DNA of 64,000 nt, taken from an uncultured Bacteroides sp. GTDB lineage: Bacteria > Bacteroidota > Bacteroidia > Bacteroidales > Bacteroidaceae. The stretch covers positions 86,519-150,518 of the forward strand of contig NZ_CANRPM010000001.1 of NCBI RefSeq assembly GCF_947632445.1, in the 5' to 3' direction. Below the pieces are notes generated by a model. The model saw only the letters and a list, made by a program, of their open reading frames with translations, was not told where the DNA came from and did no database searches. Below, piece after piece: positions 38,144-48,455 of this stretch. The position numbers and the translations under genes were made by a program. The stretch's first letter is position 1; each line of letters opens with the position of its first letter.

Positions 38144-38653
38144 ATGACTCCAATCGTAAGCATCATCATGGGCAGCACGTCCGACCTTCCTGTAATGGAG
38201 AAAGCCGCCCAACTGCTCAATGACTTTCACATTCCGTTCGAAATGAACGCACTCTCGGCCCACCGTACACCCGAAGCCGTAGAAGAGTTTGCCAAGAATG
38301 CCTGCAAGCGTGGCATCAAGGTGATTATCGCCGCTGCCGGTATGGCTGCCGCCCTTCCGGGCGTTATCGCCGCCAATACCCCCCTGCCTGTCATCGGCGT
38401 ACCCGTCAAAGGCGCCGTGCTCGACGGCATGGATGCCCTCTATTCCATCATCCAAATGCCTCCCGGCATCCCTGTAGCGACGGTAGCCATCGACGGTGCC
38501 ATGAATGCCGCTATCCTGGCCGTACAAATCCTTTCGCTGAACGATGCAGCCCTCGCACAAGCCTTCGCCGCTTACAAGGAAGGGCTGAAGAAGAAAATCA
38601 CCAAGGCCAACGAAGACCTGAAGAACGTGAAATACGAGTACAAAACGAACTAA
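38144..38653 (+). CDS. purE: 5-(carboxyamino)imidazole ribonucleotide mutase
   Basis: SIIMGSTSDLPVMEKAAQLL; SAHRTPEAVEEFA; AAAGMAAALPGVIAANT. Confidence 0.97.
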   Translation: MTPIVSIIMGSTSDLPVMEKAAQLLNDFHIPFEMNALSAHRTPEAVEEFAKNACKRGIKVIIAAAGMAAALPGVIAANTPLPVIGVPVKGAVLDGMDALYSIIQMPPGIPVATVAIDGAMNAAILAVQILSLNDAALAQAFAAYKEGLKKKITKANEDLKNVKYEYKTN

Positions 38654-38727
38654 TAAATGAAGAATCAGGCATGAAGAATCGGTCGTCCATCCCCCATTCT
38701 TCATGCTTTATTCTTCATTCTTCATTT

Positions 38728-40566
38728 ATGATGGATTTATTCAACTATTCCCGCAGGGAAACATCTGTAGTCAACATCGGCGACACTCCGCTGGGAGGCG
38801 ACAACCCCATCCGCATACAGAGCATGACCAATACCGCTACTCAGGATACCGATGCCTGCGTAGCCCAGGCTAAACGCATCGCCGACGCGGGCGGAGAATA
38901 TGTACGACTTACGACACAGGGCGTGAAGGAAGCCGAAAACCTGCGCAGTATCAACGCTGCCCTGCGCCGCGACGGCTACATGACACCTCTCGTGGCCGAC
39001 GTGCACTTCAATCCGCGTGTGGCCGACGTGGCCGCCCTCTATGCCGAAAAGGTACGCATCAATCCCGGCAACTATGTGGATGCGGCCCGCACTTTCAAGC
39101 ATTTGGAATATACCGATGAGGAGTATGCACAGGAGTTGCAGAAGATACGCGACCGCTTCATCCCCTTCCTGAACATCTGCAAGGAGAACCACACGGCCAT
39201 CCGCATCGGCGTAAATCACGGCTCGCTGTCCGACCGCATCCTATCGCGCTACGGCGACACGCCCGAAGGCATGGTCGAATCGTGCATGGAGTTCCTGCGC
39301 ATCTGCGTGGACGAGCATTTCACCGATGTAGTCATTTCCATCAAGGCCTCTAACACCGTAGTCATGGTACGGACCGTCCGCCTGCTGGCCGCCGTCATGG
39401 AAAAGGAAGGCATGCACTTCCCCCTGCACTTAGGTGTGACCGAGGCAGGCGACGGCGAGGACGGACGCATCAAGTCGGCTTTGGGCATCGGCGCCCTGCT
39501 GGCCGACGGACTGGGCGACACCATCCGCGTATCGCTGAGCGAAGCTCCCGAAGCCGAGATACCTGTAGCCCGCAAGCTGGTGGACTACGTGACGCGCCGC
39601 AAGGGCCATCCCTACATCCCCGGCCCGAACATTCCGACATTCCACTACCCGGCACCCTCGCGCCGGCAGACCACGGCTGTACGCAACATCGGAGGCAACA
39701 ACCTGCCCGTCGTCATTGCCGCCCGCCTGGACGGTGACCTGACGACTGACCCGCAGTTTGTGCCCGACTATATCTACACCGGCCATCGGCTGCCCGACGA
39801 GGCACAGGAAGGCATGCAATACATCGTCGACGCCGACGTATGGGAAGGAAAGCCCGACACCTGGCCCGCCTTCAAGGGCGACCAACTGCCTTTCGTAAGC
39901 AGCTGCAACGCCCCGCTGAAATTCCTCTTCATCACCTACATGGGGCTGAACGACGAGGCATTGGCCTGCCTGAAGTACCATCCCGAAATCGTACTCGTGG
40001 CACAGAGCAACCATCCCAACCGGCTGGGCGAACAGCGTGCGCTCGTCCACCAGCTGATGCAGGAGGGCCTGTCCAATCCGGTGGTCTTCTTCCAGCATTA
40101 CGCCGAAGAGGAAAAGGAAAACCTGCAAATCAAGGCGGCGGCCGACATGGGCGCCCTCGTCTTCGACGGCCTGACGGACGGCATCTTCCTCTACAATCAG
40201 GGCAACATCCCCGCCACCACGCTGGACGCTACGTCCTTCGCCATCCTGCAGGCCGGACGCCTGCGCACCAGCAAGACCGAATACATCTCCTGCCCCGGCT
40301 GCGGACGCACGCTCTACGACCTGCAAAGCACCATCGCCCGCATCAAGGCCGCTACGTCGAACCTGAAGGGACTGAAGATAGGCATCATGGGCTGCATCGT
40401 CAACGGTCCGGGCGAAATGGCCGATGCCGACTATGGCTACGTGGGTGCCGGACGAGGCAAAATCAGTCTTTACAAGAAGAAGGAGTGCATCGAGAAGAAC
40501 ATTCCAGAAGAAGAGGCGGTGGAGAAACTTATCGGACTCATCAAGGCCAATGGCGATTGGGAGTAA
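38728..40566 (+). CDS. ispG: (E)-4-hydroxy-3-methylbut-2-enyl-diphosphate synthase, long form
   Basis: IRIQSMTNTATQDTDACVAQAKRI; C-terminal Fe-S region ISCPGCGRTLYDL...IMGCIVNGPGEMADADYGYVGAG. Confidence 0.97.
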   Translation: MMDLFNYSRRETSVVNIGDTPLGGDNPIRIQSMTNTATQDTDACVAQAKRIADAGGEYVRLTTQGVKEAENLRSINAALRRDGYMTPLVADVHFNPRVADVAALYAEKVRINPGNYVDAARTFKHLEYTDEEYAQELQKIRDRFIPFLNICKENHTAIRIGVNHGSLSDRILSRYGDTPEGMVESCMEFLRICVDEHFTDVVISIKASNTVVMVRTVRLLAAVMEKEGMHFPLHLGVTEAGDGEDGRIKSALGIGALLADGLGDTIRVSLSEAPEAEIPVARKLVDYVTRRKGHPYIPGPNIPTFHYPAPSRRQTTAVRNIGGNNLPVVIAARLDGDLTTDPQFVPDYIYTGHRLPDEAQEGMQYIVDADVWEGKPDTWPAFKGDQLPFVSSCNAPLKFLFITYMGLNDEALACLKYHPEIVLVAQSNHPNRLGEQRALVHQLMQEGLSNPVVFFQHYAEEEKENLQIKAAADMGALVFDGLTDGIFLYNQGNIPATTLDATSFAILQAGRLRTSKTEYISCPGCGRTLYDLQSTIARIKAATSNLKGLKIGIMGCIVNGPGEMADADYGYVGAGRGKISLYKKKECIEKNIPEEEAVEKLIGLIKANGDWE

Positions 40567-40647
40567 CCTCGCGGACATCTTAGCCTAAAAGAGCTTCCGA
40601 GCCGGTTGCCCCGCCCGCTTTCCCCCTTGTGCGGCGCAGGGAAACAA

Positions 40648-40940
40648 TGTATATATTTATTACCAACCCCGAATACCCCTCATTGTCGATACGGAACAAC
40701 GGCTTCTGTCGATACGGAAGATCGACGTTAATCGATACGGGGGATCGATGATGATCGATACGGAAGATCGATGATGATCGATACGGAGGATCGATTAGAC
40801 CCCCTTCAGAACACTTTCTGGCGGGGGGTCTGAGCACCTCTTTCGGGCGATGGCAAATGGGAGGAAAAGGGCCGGAATGCAGGCTCAAATTGTCAGCATT
40901 TTTCAATGGTTCAGTTCCTCGCGTTAATGTGCCTCCAGCC
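40648..40940 (-). repeat. Interspersed repeat family, copy 3 (about four CTTCCGTAT-type core units)
   Basis: Reverse complement shares both flanks with copies 1 and 2, including GGCTGGAGGCACATTAACGCG, which resembles the polA 3' end. Confidence 0.88.
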
Positions 40941-40990
40941 GTTTTTCCGGCTTCCGCGCTATCCCTTCGCTCAGGGAGACGGAGGCGGCA

Positions 40991-42700
40991 TTACTTCTCC
41001 GCCACCGAGTCGGCCGCAGCCTTCGGACGGAGCAGGGCGTGATATTTCTCCGTATCGCCCAACACCTTCAGCGCTTCTTTCAAGTCGGGATCATCCTTCA
41101 GCTGCTGGATGATGCTGCCCTTCTGATAGTAGTAACGTTTCAGGATTTCGATGGATATCATGTTCCGTATATCTTTCGCGAAGTAATCCAAATCGTAATC
41201 CAGATTATGCCGGAGCTTCTTCTCCAATGCTTCAAATTCGCCGGAGGCATCCTTCAGGTAGCCTTCGAACTCGGCCATTTCCTTCAGGTTTTTCAAGATT
41301 TTCTCCGTCTGTTGGTCGTACTTGAAATCGGCCTTCCGCACCATCTCCTTGAAGTCGGCATAGTCGGCGTCGGTCAGCTCGAAGTGTTGTGCGTCGGCAA
41401 TGGTTTCGTGCTTCAGGCAATACTGCGTGGCATAGTCGAAAATCAGGTTGTCGTTCACCAGATAGAACAGGATATTGGGCAGTTTCTCCTGCTCTACCTG
41501 TATGTCGGGGGTCACACCGCCGCCATCGCGCACTTCGCGTCCGGCTGCCGTATGGAAAACCGTCGTCAGACTGTCGGGGATACGCCCCACGCTGCCGTCG
41601 GCATCGCGCTGTTTGTAGTCGATGGCCTGTACGCAGCGTCCGCTGGGTATGTAGTATTTGGAGGTGGTAATCTTCATCCGGCCGCCATAAGGCAGGTTAC
41701 GGGTGGTCTGCACCAAACCTTTGCCAAAGGTGCGTGCGCCTACAATCACGGCACGATCCAAGTCTTGCAATGAACCGGCCAGTATTTCTGAAGACGATGC
41801 CGTAGAGCTGTTGACCAACACGGCTAAGGGAATATCCAAATCAATGGGTTCGCGCAGTGTCTTGTAGGACATGTTGATTTGTTCGATTTTGCCTCTGGTG
41901 GTTACCAGCGTCTTCCCACGCGGCAAGAAGTAGTTGGCAATATCCACCGCTTCGTCCAGCAATCCGCCGCCGTTGTTGCGCAAGTCGATGACCAGCGACG
42001 TAATGCCTTGCTTTTTAAGGTCGAGGAAAGCCTGCTTGAACTCGCGTGCAGGCTTACCTGAGAAGGTGCTGAGGTTGATGTAACCTACATTATTTTCCAG
42101 TTTGGCATAATAGGGTATGATGGGCAATTCGATGGCCCGGCGCACCAGTTCGAACTCCAGCGGTTTCTCCACGCCAGGGCGCTGTACCGTCAGCTTGAAA
42201 CCGGTACCTGCCTGGCCTCGGAGCATTTCGCTGACTTCCTGGTTGTTCTTTCCCTCCAAGTCCTGCCCGTCGATGGCCATCAGGATATCGCCTGCCTTCA
42301 GTCCGGCTTGGGCTGCCGGCATTCCTTCATAGGGTTCGCCTATCATGGAACGTTTCAGCTTCGTATTCCACGTAATGATGGAACCGATGCCTCCATACGT
42401 GTTCTTCACCATTTGCTCCAGTTCGCTTTGGTCGTCCTCTGGATAATAGACCGTATAGGGGTCGAGCGAATAGAGCATGGCGTCGATGCCCTCACGGATT
42501 GTTTTGTCGGCATCAATCGTATCTACATATATCAAGTCCAGCTCTTTTACAATCGAACTGAAGATGTCAATATTCTTGGCCAACAGAAAGCTGCGGTTGT
42601 CACTGTTCTTGAAGCCCAGAAACGCTACGCCGGCCACCGTCAGCAGCAACAAGGCAATCCAACGTACTTTACAAAATTTTTTCATATTCATCTTTGCCAT
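40991..42700 (-). CDS. S41 family C-terminal processing peptidase
   Basis: PDZ domain; SLVIDLRNNGGGLLDEAVDIANYFLP; VLVNSSTASSSEILAGSLQDLDRAVIVGARTFGKGLVQ. Confidence 0.95.
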   Translation of the reverse strand: MAKMNMKKFCKVRWIALLLLTVAGVAFLGFKNSDNRSFLLAKNIDIFSSIVKELDLIYVDTIDADKTIREGIDAMLYSLDPYTVYYPEDDQSELEQMVKNTYGGIGSIITWNTKLKRSMIGEPYEGMPAAQAGLKAGDILMAIDGQDLEGKNNQEVSEMLRGQAGTGFKLTVQRPGVEKPLEFELVRRAIELPIIPYYAKLENNVGYINLSTFSGKPAREFKQAFLDLKKQGITSLVIDLRNNGGGLLDEAVDIANYFLPRGKTLVTTRGKIEQINMSYKTLREPIDLDIPLAVLVNSSTASSSEILAGSLQDLDRAVIVGARTFGKGLVQTTRNLPYGGRMKITTSKYYIPSGRCVQAIDYKQRDADGSVGRIPDSLTTVFHTAAGREVRDGGGVTPDIQVEQEKLPNILFYLVNDNLIFDYATQYCLKHETIADAQHFELTDADYADFKEMVRKADFKYDQQTEKILKNLKEMAEFEGYLKDASGEFEALEKKLRHNLDYDLDYFAKDIRNMISIEILKRYYYQKGSIIQQLKDDPDLKEALKVLGDTEKYHALLRPKAAADSVAEK

Positions 42701-42889
42701 ACAATGTTCTTGTTCATAAGTTCTTTATCTCTTTTTTTGTTTCCTTCCGGCAGGCAGCGGGTAAGTCGGGCTCCTACAGCCTGATGGCTGATCCAATCAT
42801 TTTCTCCATCCGATAAATTTTTCTGCAAAGATATTGTATATTTCAAAATATCCTATTAATTTTGCACCGCATTTGAGAAAAAACAACCT

Positions 42890-42963
42890 TCTTCGTTAGC
42901 TCAGTCGGTTAGAGCATCTGACTGTTAATCAGAGGGTCCTTGGTTCAAGTCCAAGACGAAGAG
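42890..42963 (+). tRNA. tRNA-Asn (GTT)
   Basis: Cloverleaf TCTTCGT/ACGAAGA acceptor; anticodon loop CTGTTAA. Confidence 0.95.
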
Positions 42964-42981
42964 CCTCTTCAAATGCAACTT

Positions 42982-43055
42982 TCTTCGTTAGCTCAGTCGG
43001 TTAGAGCATCTGACTGTTAATCAGAGGGTCCTTGGTTCAAGTCCAAGACGAAGAG
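42982..43055 (+). tRNA. tRNA-Asn (GTT), second identical copy
   Basis: Sequence identical to 42890-42963. Confidence 0.95.
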
Positions 43056-43057
43056 CA

Positions 43058-43084
43058 GAAGTCCGCTTATGGCGGATTTTTTTG
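43058..43084 (+). terminator. Terminator after the tRNA-Asn pair
   Basis: AGTCCGC-TTAT-GGCGGAT followed by Ts. Confidence 0.7.
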
Positions 43085-43121
43085 TTTTCAGCCCTTTTCC
43101 TGACAGGGGTAATGGCGGATG

Positions 43122-43170
43122 AAAAAAGAGGAAAAAAGCATATCGGACTGTCGCTTTTTTCCTCTTTTTT
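43122..43170. terminator. Long A/T-flanked hairpin between tRNA-Asn and tRNA-Leu
   Basis: AAAAAAGAGGAAAAAAGC...GCTTTTTTCCTCTTTTTT. Confidence 0.65.
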
Positions 43171-43177
43171 CCTTTTG

Positions 43178-43259
43178 TGCGGGTGATAGGACTCGAACCT
43201 ACACGCCTTGCGGCACCAGATCCTAAGTCTGGCGCGGCTGCCAATTACGCCACACCCGC
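43178..43259 (-). tRNA. tRNA-Leu (TAG)
   Basis: Reverse complement GCGGGTGTGGCGTAATTGGCAGCC..ACTTAGGAT..GGTTCGAGTCCTATCACCCGCA. Confidence 0.93.
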
Positions 43260-43494
43260 AACGATGCGCTGTTCATTCGGCAGGGCAAAGGTAGAAAATA
43301 TTTTTTGTCCTTCCAACTATTCCCGGCTTTAGTTTCTCAAGCCCTGTTCTCTGCTTATTCTTTCTTTCGGCCGACACATCTGTTTCCTCCCATTAAAAAC
43401 GGGTCGGAAAGTCTTTTCTTAGTTGGATAATCCCCCTTGATTGGATGCCGGCAACATTTTGCCTGACAGAAACGGGTGGGGTTCTATTGGGCGA

Positions 43495-44517
43495 TTAAGG
43501 CTTCACTTGCAGCAGGCTTCGGGCCTCTTCGATGAAGGTGTCTATCCTGCGTTCGTAGGCAGCTACGGTGTTCATATCCATCTTGATGTCGGGATCGATG
43601 CCGAATTCGATATGCTGTTTGTCGGCATCGAGATGCGGACTGGCTGAGAAACGCACGATCCAGCCATTGGGAAGCTCTGAAGTGAAGGGAAGACCCGACC
43701 CGCCGCCGCTTTTATCGCCCAGCAGAACGACGTTGGGCATGTAGCGCATGGCGTTGATGAAGTCGTTCGTGGCACTGTAGGAGTGGCGGTTGGTCAGCAC
43801 AACGGTCTTTTTCTGCCAGCGTACACCATCCGACGGATCGACGTAGATAGGTTCCGGCTCAGAGAAGTCGTTGTGCCCCTTGCCTGTCTTGTGCTGGATG
43901 TAGCCCGTCAACACGCGCTCGTTGGTGAAGCGGGCGGCGAAGCGGGTGGAGTAGGTGAGGTTTCCGCCTCCATTGTTGCGCACGTCAATGATGAGGCCGT
44001 TGCAGGCAGCTAAGTAGGAGAGGGTCTCGTCCAGATTGCCTTCTCCGATGCCGTCGGAGAAGGAAGTGTAGGAGATGTAGCCGATGTTATCGTCCAAAAT
44101 GTTGTATTTCAGTCCAGAGGAGATGCGGTAGTCACGTCCTAAGTAATGTTCGACAAGACTTTCATCGTAATTGCGCGGATAGTTCAGGTACCAGTCCCAA
44201 TAACGGGCGGTGTTCGAGGAGGAGTAAAGGTTGACGTGTCCGTCTTTCAACTCGGCCAGCATGTTGCCCAACACTTCAAACAGGCCGTCGTCGCTCATAT
44301 CGGGGGTAATCAGCGGCCGGTATTTATTGCGGATGGCATTCCAGTCTATCTGCTTGTAGTCAAGGAAGCAATATTGCTCGTCAATGATTTTCCAGAGGGC
44401 TTCAAAGTTGCCCGAAGGAGTATTGTCGAATTCTTCTTCGCGGATGCAACCCGAAAGCAGGATGAGAAGGGCAGCCTGCAGCATAAGGAATTTTCGGAAG
44501 AATGCGAATATTTTCAT
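43495..44517 (-). CDS. S41 family peptidase, lipoprotein
   Basis: Lipobox LILLSGC; IGYISYTSF; GLIIDVRNNGGGNL; LTNRHSYSATNDFINAMRYMPNVVLLGDKSGGGSG. Confidence 0.88.
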   Translation of the reverse strand: MKIFAFFRKFLMLQAALLILLSGCIREEEFDNTPSGNFEALWKIIDEQYCFLDYKQIDWNAIRNKYRPLITPDMSDDGLFEVLGNMLAELKDGHVNLYSSSNTARYWDWYLNYPRNYDESLVEHYLGRDYRISSGLKYNILDDNIGYISYTSFSDGIGEGNLDETLSYLAACNGLIIDVRNNGGGNLTYSTRFAARFTNERVLTGYIQHKTGKGHNDFSEPEPIYVDPSDGVRWQKKTVVLTNRHSYSATNDFINAMRYMPNVVLLGDKSGGGSGLPFTSELPNGWIVRFSASPHLDADKQHIEFGIDPDIKMDMNTVAAYERRIDTFIEEARSLLQVKP

Positions 44518-45362
44518 AAGGCATGCTTTTTCTTATTGGATAACAGGTAGAATTCTTTGACGAAGCCTACCATGAAGACGTGGGAATAGGTGTGGGTGCG
44601 CAGGTGGTTGATGCTGGACTGCTGGGCGTCCCACACATAGGCCAAACACATTTTCGTTCGCCCTACGGGCAAGCAGGCGGTGAGCTTCTGCCGCAAGGAA
44701 GGCTGGTTGTGGAGCGAAGTGAAGCGCACTACGCCGTCAGCATGCCCCAGCGAAAAGATTTCATAATACGATTGTCCGTAGTGGGGCGAGAACATCACGC
44801 CCATGACAGGCAGATTGGCCTGATAGCGCAGGGTGATGGGATAGCGCTTGATACGCAGATCCCAAATGGCCATGACAGAAGCATCGAGATTGACGTAGGC
44901 CCTGGCTGAAGCCGGATTGTTGCCATTGTGCAGGTTGTAGACGAAGCCGCCGTTCAGATCGGCCAACCCGCCGGCCAGCAGACGGAAGTGGTCGGTCAGG
45001 CGGAAATGGTAATGCAGGCCGTAGTTCCAGTTGAGCAGCGCGGAGAGGGTATTGTTGTTGTCCACGTGGTTGTGCGTGTAATTCACGTAGCCCTGGAAGA
45101 AACTTTGGCGGGAAAGGTTGCCGTCAGCCCAACGGGTCATGCGCATGCTTTCACGGGAGAGGCGGAACTCGATGCCCCGATATTCTTGTGGCGACAGGTA
45201 GGTATCGTATATGTTGGCTGCACCCACACCGTAAAGGGTGGCGCGGGTGACGTATCGGGTGGGGTCGTTCAGCGTAATGGAATCTGCGGGTGTCTGTGCC
45301 GTCAGGCTGCCGGCAGTCAGGAGCAGACCTGCCATGATTCCTATCAATTTACGGTTCGTCAT
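44514..45362 (-). CDS. DUF3316-like hypothetical protein
   Basis: Signal peptide; YGVGAANIYDTYLSPQEYRGIEFRLSRESMRMT; C-terminal SHVFMVGFVKEFYL. Confidence 0.65.
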   Translation of the reverse strand: MTNRKLIGIMAGLLLTAGSLTAQTPADSITLNDPTRYVTRATLYGVGAANIYDTYLSPQEYRGIEFRLSRESMRMTRWADGNLSRQSFFQGYVNYTHNHVDNNNTLSALLNWNYGLHYHFRLTDHFRLLAGGLADLNGGFVYNLHNGNNPASARAYVNLDASVMAIWDLRIKRYPITLRYQANLPVMGVMFSPHYGQSYYEIFSLGHADGVVRFTSLHNQPSLRQKLTACLPVGRTKMCLAYVWDAQQSSINHLRTHTYSHVFMVGFVKEFYLLSNKKKHAL

Positions 45363-45391
45363 TTCAATTCGTCCAAATAGCCTTTCATACG

Positions 45392-48064
45392 TCAGAACAA
45401 TTTCATTTGTCCCGTCAGTTCATCCAAGATGTCGCCTTCACTCTTGTCCTGATCGGAGTCCAGGTCATCGGGCTCTTCTTCGGGTTCTTCAACGACGGAC
45501 TGTAGTTCGGGCTGACGGGTCGGCTCCAATTCGTTGATAGTGTCAATGTCATAAGTCGTCAGACGTTTACCCTTGGCCTTGAAGCCCTTGACGGCGATGA
45601 ACTCGTCGGCCTCGATGACCATCGGGTCGCGGAAACTGTCATGCCCGCCGAATACGACTTCCAGACGGGGATAGCATTCGTCGGTCAGCAGGATAAGTTT
45701 GCTGTTTTTGTTGTCACCCAGGTAGTTCTGCTTGCGGCTGCTCGACTCGAAGCAGAAACGTTTGATGTAGGGATAGTTCTGCTGGTCGGCGTCGTAGAGC
45801 ACGGCAGTCCATACCTTGTTGAAGTCGAATTTTTCCATGATGCGGATACCGTCTTCGTAGTGGTTGTTCACGTCGAAGTTGGTGGTGTAGAAATCGCCGT
45901 TGTTCAGCACCACGAGGACGAGTTCGTCGCTCTGATATTCACCCAAGTATTCGCCGCGACCGTCGTAGTTGAGGCGCAGCACGTCGCGGTCGAACCATAC
46001 TTTGCGTCCACCCAGCGTAGAGCCGCCGCGCTGCTTCAGCGTGATTTTGTGGACCGGGTTGCGCGTCAGGATATTGCCGATGGCCTGACGCCCTTTGATG
46101 CTTATCTTGCTGAAGTCTTCCTCGAAAATGATTTTGCGGATGCGCGGGTTAGGCTTCAGTGTCACCTTAATGATTTCGGCCTCGCCGTTGGGGTTGGCGC
46201 TGAAGTAGATGATGCGCGATTCGGGCGTGCCCTGGGTGACGTCGTACTCACGATCGCGGATAATGGACGTCACGGCAAAGCGCTTGATGTAGGTCGTTCC
46301 ATTCTTGCCGTCGCGGTAGCACACGTTGTAGATAGTACGCTTATCGTTCTTCTTGAAGACGTTGGCGTAGAGGATGTTCTTGCCCACGAACTTCTTGTCG
46401 GCCACAGGCGTGATAAGGTAACGCCCATCGCGGAAGAAGAGAATGACGTCGTCCAGGTTTGAGCAGTTGGCCAAAAACTCATCCTTCTTCAGACCGGTAC
46501 CGATGAAGCCTTCTTCGCGGTTGATGTAGAGCTTCTCGTTGGCCTCGATGACCTTGGTCGAGTCGATGGTGTCAAAGTTGCGCAGCTCCGTGCGACGGGG
46601 AAAGTTTTTGCCGTACTTCTCTTTGAGCATACGGAACCATTCGACGGTGTATTCCATCAGATTGGCCAAATGTCGTTCGGTCTCCTCGATGTCGGCCTTC
46701 ATGCGGGCTATCTGTTCTTCGGCCTTGTCGGAATTAAACTTCAGGATGCGGGCCATCTTGATTTCCATCAGGCGGAGAATGTCATCCTTTGTCACTTCAC
46801 GGATGAACTGCGGGTAGTAGGGCGTCAGGCGCAGGTCGATGTGCTCGCAGGCGGCGTCCATGTTCTCGGCCTGTTCAAATTCCTTGTCCTTATAGATGCG
46901 TTCTTCGATGAATATCTTTTCGAGCGAGGCGAAGTGCAGGCTTTCGCGCACCTCGTCGCGGTGTATTTCCAGTTCACGGCGCAACAGGTCGCGCGTATTA
47001 TCCACAGATTTGCACAGCACGTCGCTCACGGTGAGGAAATGGGGCTTGCATTCATCTATAACGCAGCAGTTAGGCGAGATGCTTACCTCGCAGTCGGTGA
47101 AGGCGTAGAGGGCGTCGATGGTCTTGTCCGACGAGGTGCCCGGCGTCAGATGTACCAATATCTCGACGCTTCCCGATGTCAGGTCTTCAACCTTGCGTAT
47201 TTTGATTTTTCCTTTCTCGCTGGCTTTCACGATGGAGTCGCACACGTTGGCCACAGTCTTGCCGTAGGGGATTTCGCGGATGGCCAGTGTTTTGTTGTCC
47301 ACCTTCTCAATCTTCGAACGGACACGTACCGAACCGCCGCGTTCACCGTCATTGTACTTCGACACGTCAATGCTGCCTCCCGTTTGGAAGTCGGGGTAGA
47401 GACGAAAACCTTCGCCATGAAGGTAGCTGATGGCGGCATCGCACAACTCGTTGAAATTGTGAGGCAGGATCTTGGACGACAAACCGACGGCAATGCCTTC
47501 CACACCCTGGGCCAACAGTAAAGGGAATTTGACGGGCAGGGTAACGGGCTCGCGATTGCGGCCGTCGTAGGACAGCTTCCATTCTGTGGTCTTGGGATTG
47601 AACACCACATCAAGGGCAAACTTCGAGAGGCGGGCTTCAATGTAACGGGGAGCGGCAGCACTGTCGCCCGTCAGAATGTTTCCCCAGTTGCCCTGGCAGT
47701 CAACGAGCAGGTCTTTTTGCCCCAACTGCACCAGCGCGTCACCGATGGAGGCATCGCCGTGGGGGTGGAACTGCATGGTGTGTCCCACGATGTTGGCCAC
47801 CTTGTTATAGCGCCCGTCCTCCATGCGCCGCATAGAGTGCAGGATGCGCCGCTGCACAGGTTTCAGTCCGTCCATGATGTGGGGCACGGCACGTTCCAGT
47901 ATCACGTATGAGGCATAGTCCAGAAACCAGTTCTGGTACATACCGCTCAGTTGGTGCTTCACATTTTCGTCTTTTGTATCGGCGGGTTTGTAGTCCGAAT
48001 GTCCCTCCCGGCCTTCGGGCAGGTTATCCTGTTCCTCTTGGGTCTTGTCAAAGTCTTCGCTCAT
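45392..48064 (-). CDS. DNA gyrase/topoisomerase IV subunit A
   Basis: YASYVILERAVPHIMDGLKPVQRRILHSM; FHPHGDASIGDALVQLGQ; C-terminal beta-propeller. Confidence 0.93.
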   Translation of the reverse strand: MSEDFDKTQEEQDNLPEGREGHSDYKPADTKDENVKHQLSGMYQNWFLDYASYVILERAVPHIMDGLKPVQRRILHSMRRMEDGRYNKVANIVGHTMQFHPHGDASIGDALVQLGQKDLLVDCQGNWGNILTGDSAAAPRYIEARLSKFALDVVFNPKTTEWKLSYDGRNREPVTLPVKFPLLLAQGVEGIAVGLSSKILPHNFNELCDAAISYLHGEGFRLYPDFQTGGSIDVSKYNDGERGGSVRVRSKIEKVDNKTLAIREIPYGKTVANVCDSIVKASEKGKIKIRKVEDLTSGSVEILVHLTPGTSSDKTIDALYAFTDCEVSISPNCCVIDECKPHFLTVSDVLCKSVDNTRDLLRRELEIHRDEVRESLHFASLEKIFIEERIYKDKEFEQAENMDAACEHIDLRLTPYYPQFIREVTKDDILRLMEIKMARILKFNSDKAEEQIARMKADIEETERHLANLMEYTVEWFRMLKEKYGKNFPRRTELRNFDTIDSTKVIEANEKLYINREEGFIGTGLKKDEFLANCSNLDDVILFFRDGRYLITPVADKKFVGKNILYANVFKKNDKRTIYNVCYRDGKNGTTYIKRFAVTSIIRDREYDVTQGTPESRIIYFSANPNGEAEIIKVTLKPNPRIRKIIFEEDFSKISIKGRQAIGNILTRNPVHKITLKQRGGSTLGGRKVWFDRDVLRLNYDGRGEYLGEYQSDELVLVVLNNGDFYTTNFDVNNHYEDGIRIMEKFDFNKVWTAVLYDADQQNYPYIKRFCFESSSRKQNYLGDNKNSKLILLTDECYPRLEVVFGGHDSFRDPMVIEADEFIAVKGFKAKGKRLTTYDIDTINELEPTRQPELQSVVEEPEEEPDDLDSDQDKSEGDILDELTGQMKLF

Positions 48065-48455
48065 ATTCTTTTGGTCGGTTGCTGTCTATTTTTCGTTGCA
48101 GGCAAAAATAGCAAAAGACGAGCGCATGGGCAAATGAAAAACACCGTTTTTTGATTGGGCGGTACCAAGTCGCCCTTTATTTTATCGAAAATTATGAAAA
48201 ATCTCAGGAAAAGCGGCTTGTATGCCCGCCGGAATTGCCAACAATCGTTGGCGAGATTCTCTATGGATTTGGCGGCTTATGTATTTTTAATATTCCTCAA
48301 GGCCCAATGTATCAGATAAACCCTTATCTTTGGACAAGATAGAATATGGTTCGGCATAAAAATCAGGCAAGCTTGTTTTTTATACTCTTACCTTTCCTTA
48401 TCTTTGTGGCGTTTTATTGAGACTTAGGAATAAAATTAATCTATTTTTTACGAAA

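Noticed and set aside
38654-38735. TGAAGAAT/ATTCTTCA repeats between purE and ispG as a CRISPR-like array
   Set aside because: Simple short inverted/direct repeats without spacers of constant length; no cas genes in the window.
39430-40578. 382-aa minus-strand ORF opposite ispG
   Set aside because: Shadow ORF; ispG is unambiguous.
46670-47521. 283-aa plus-strand ORF opposite the gyrase/topo IV A gene
   Set aside because: Shadow ORF, no domain.
48151-48342. 63-aa ORF upstream of glyS
   Set aside because: No promoter/RBS logic or family similarity; likely non-coding leader.
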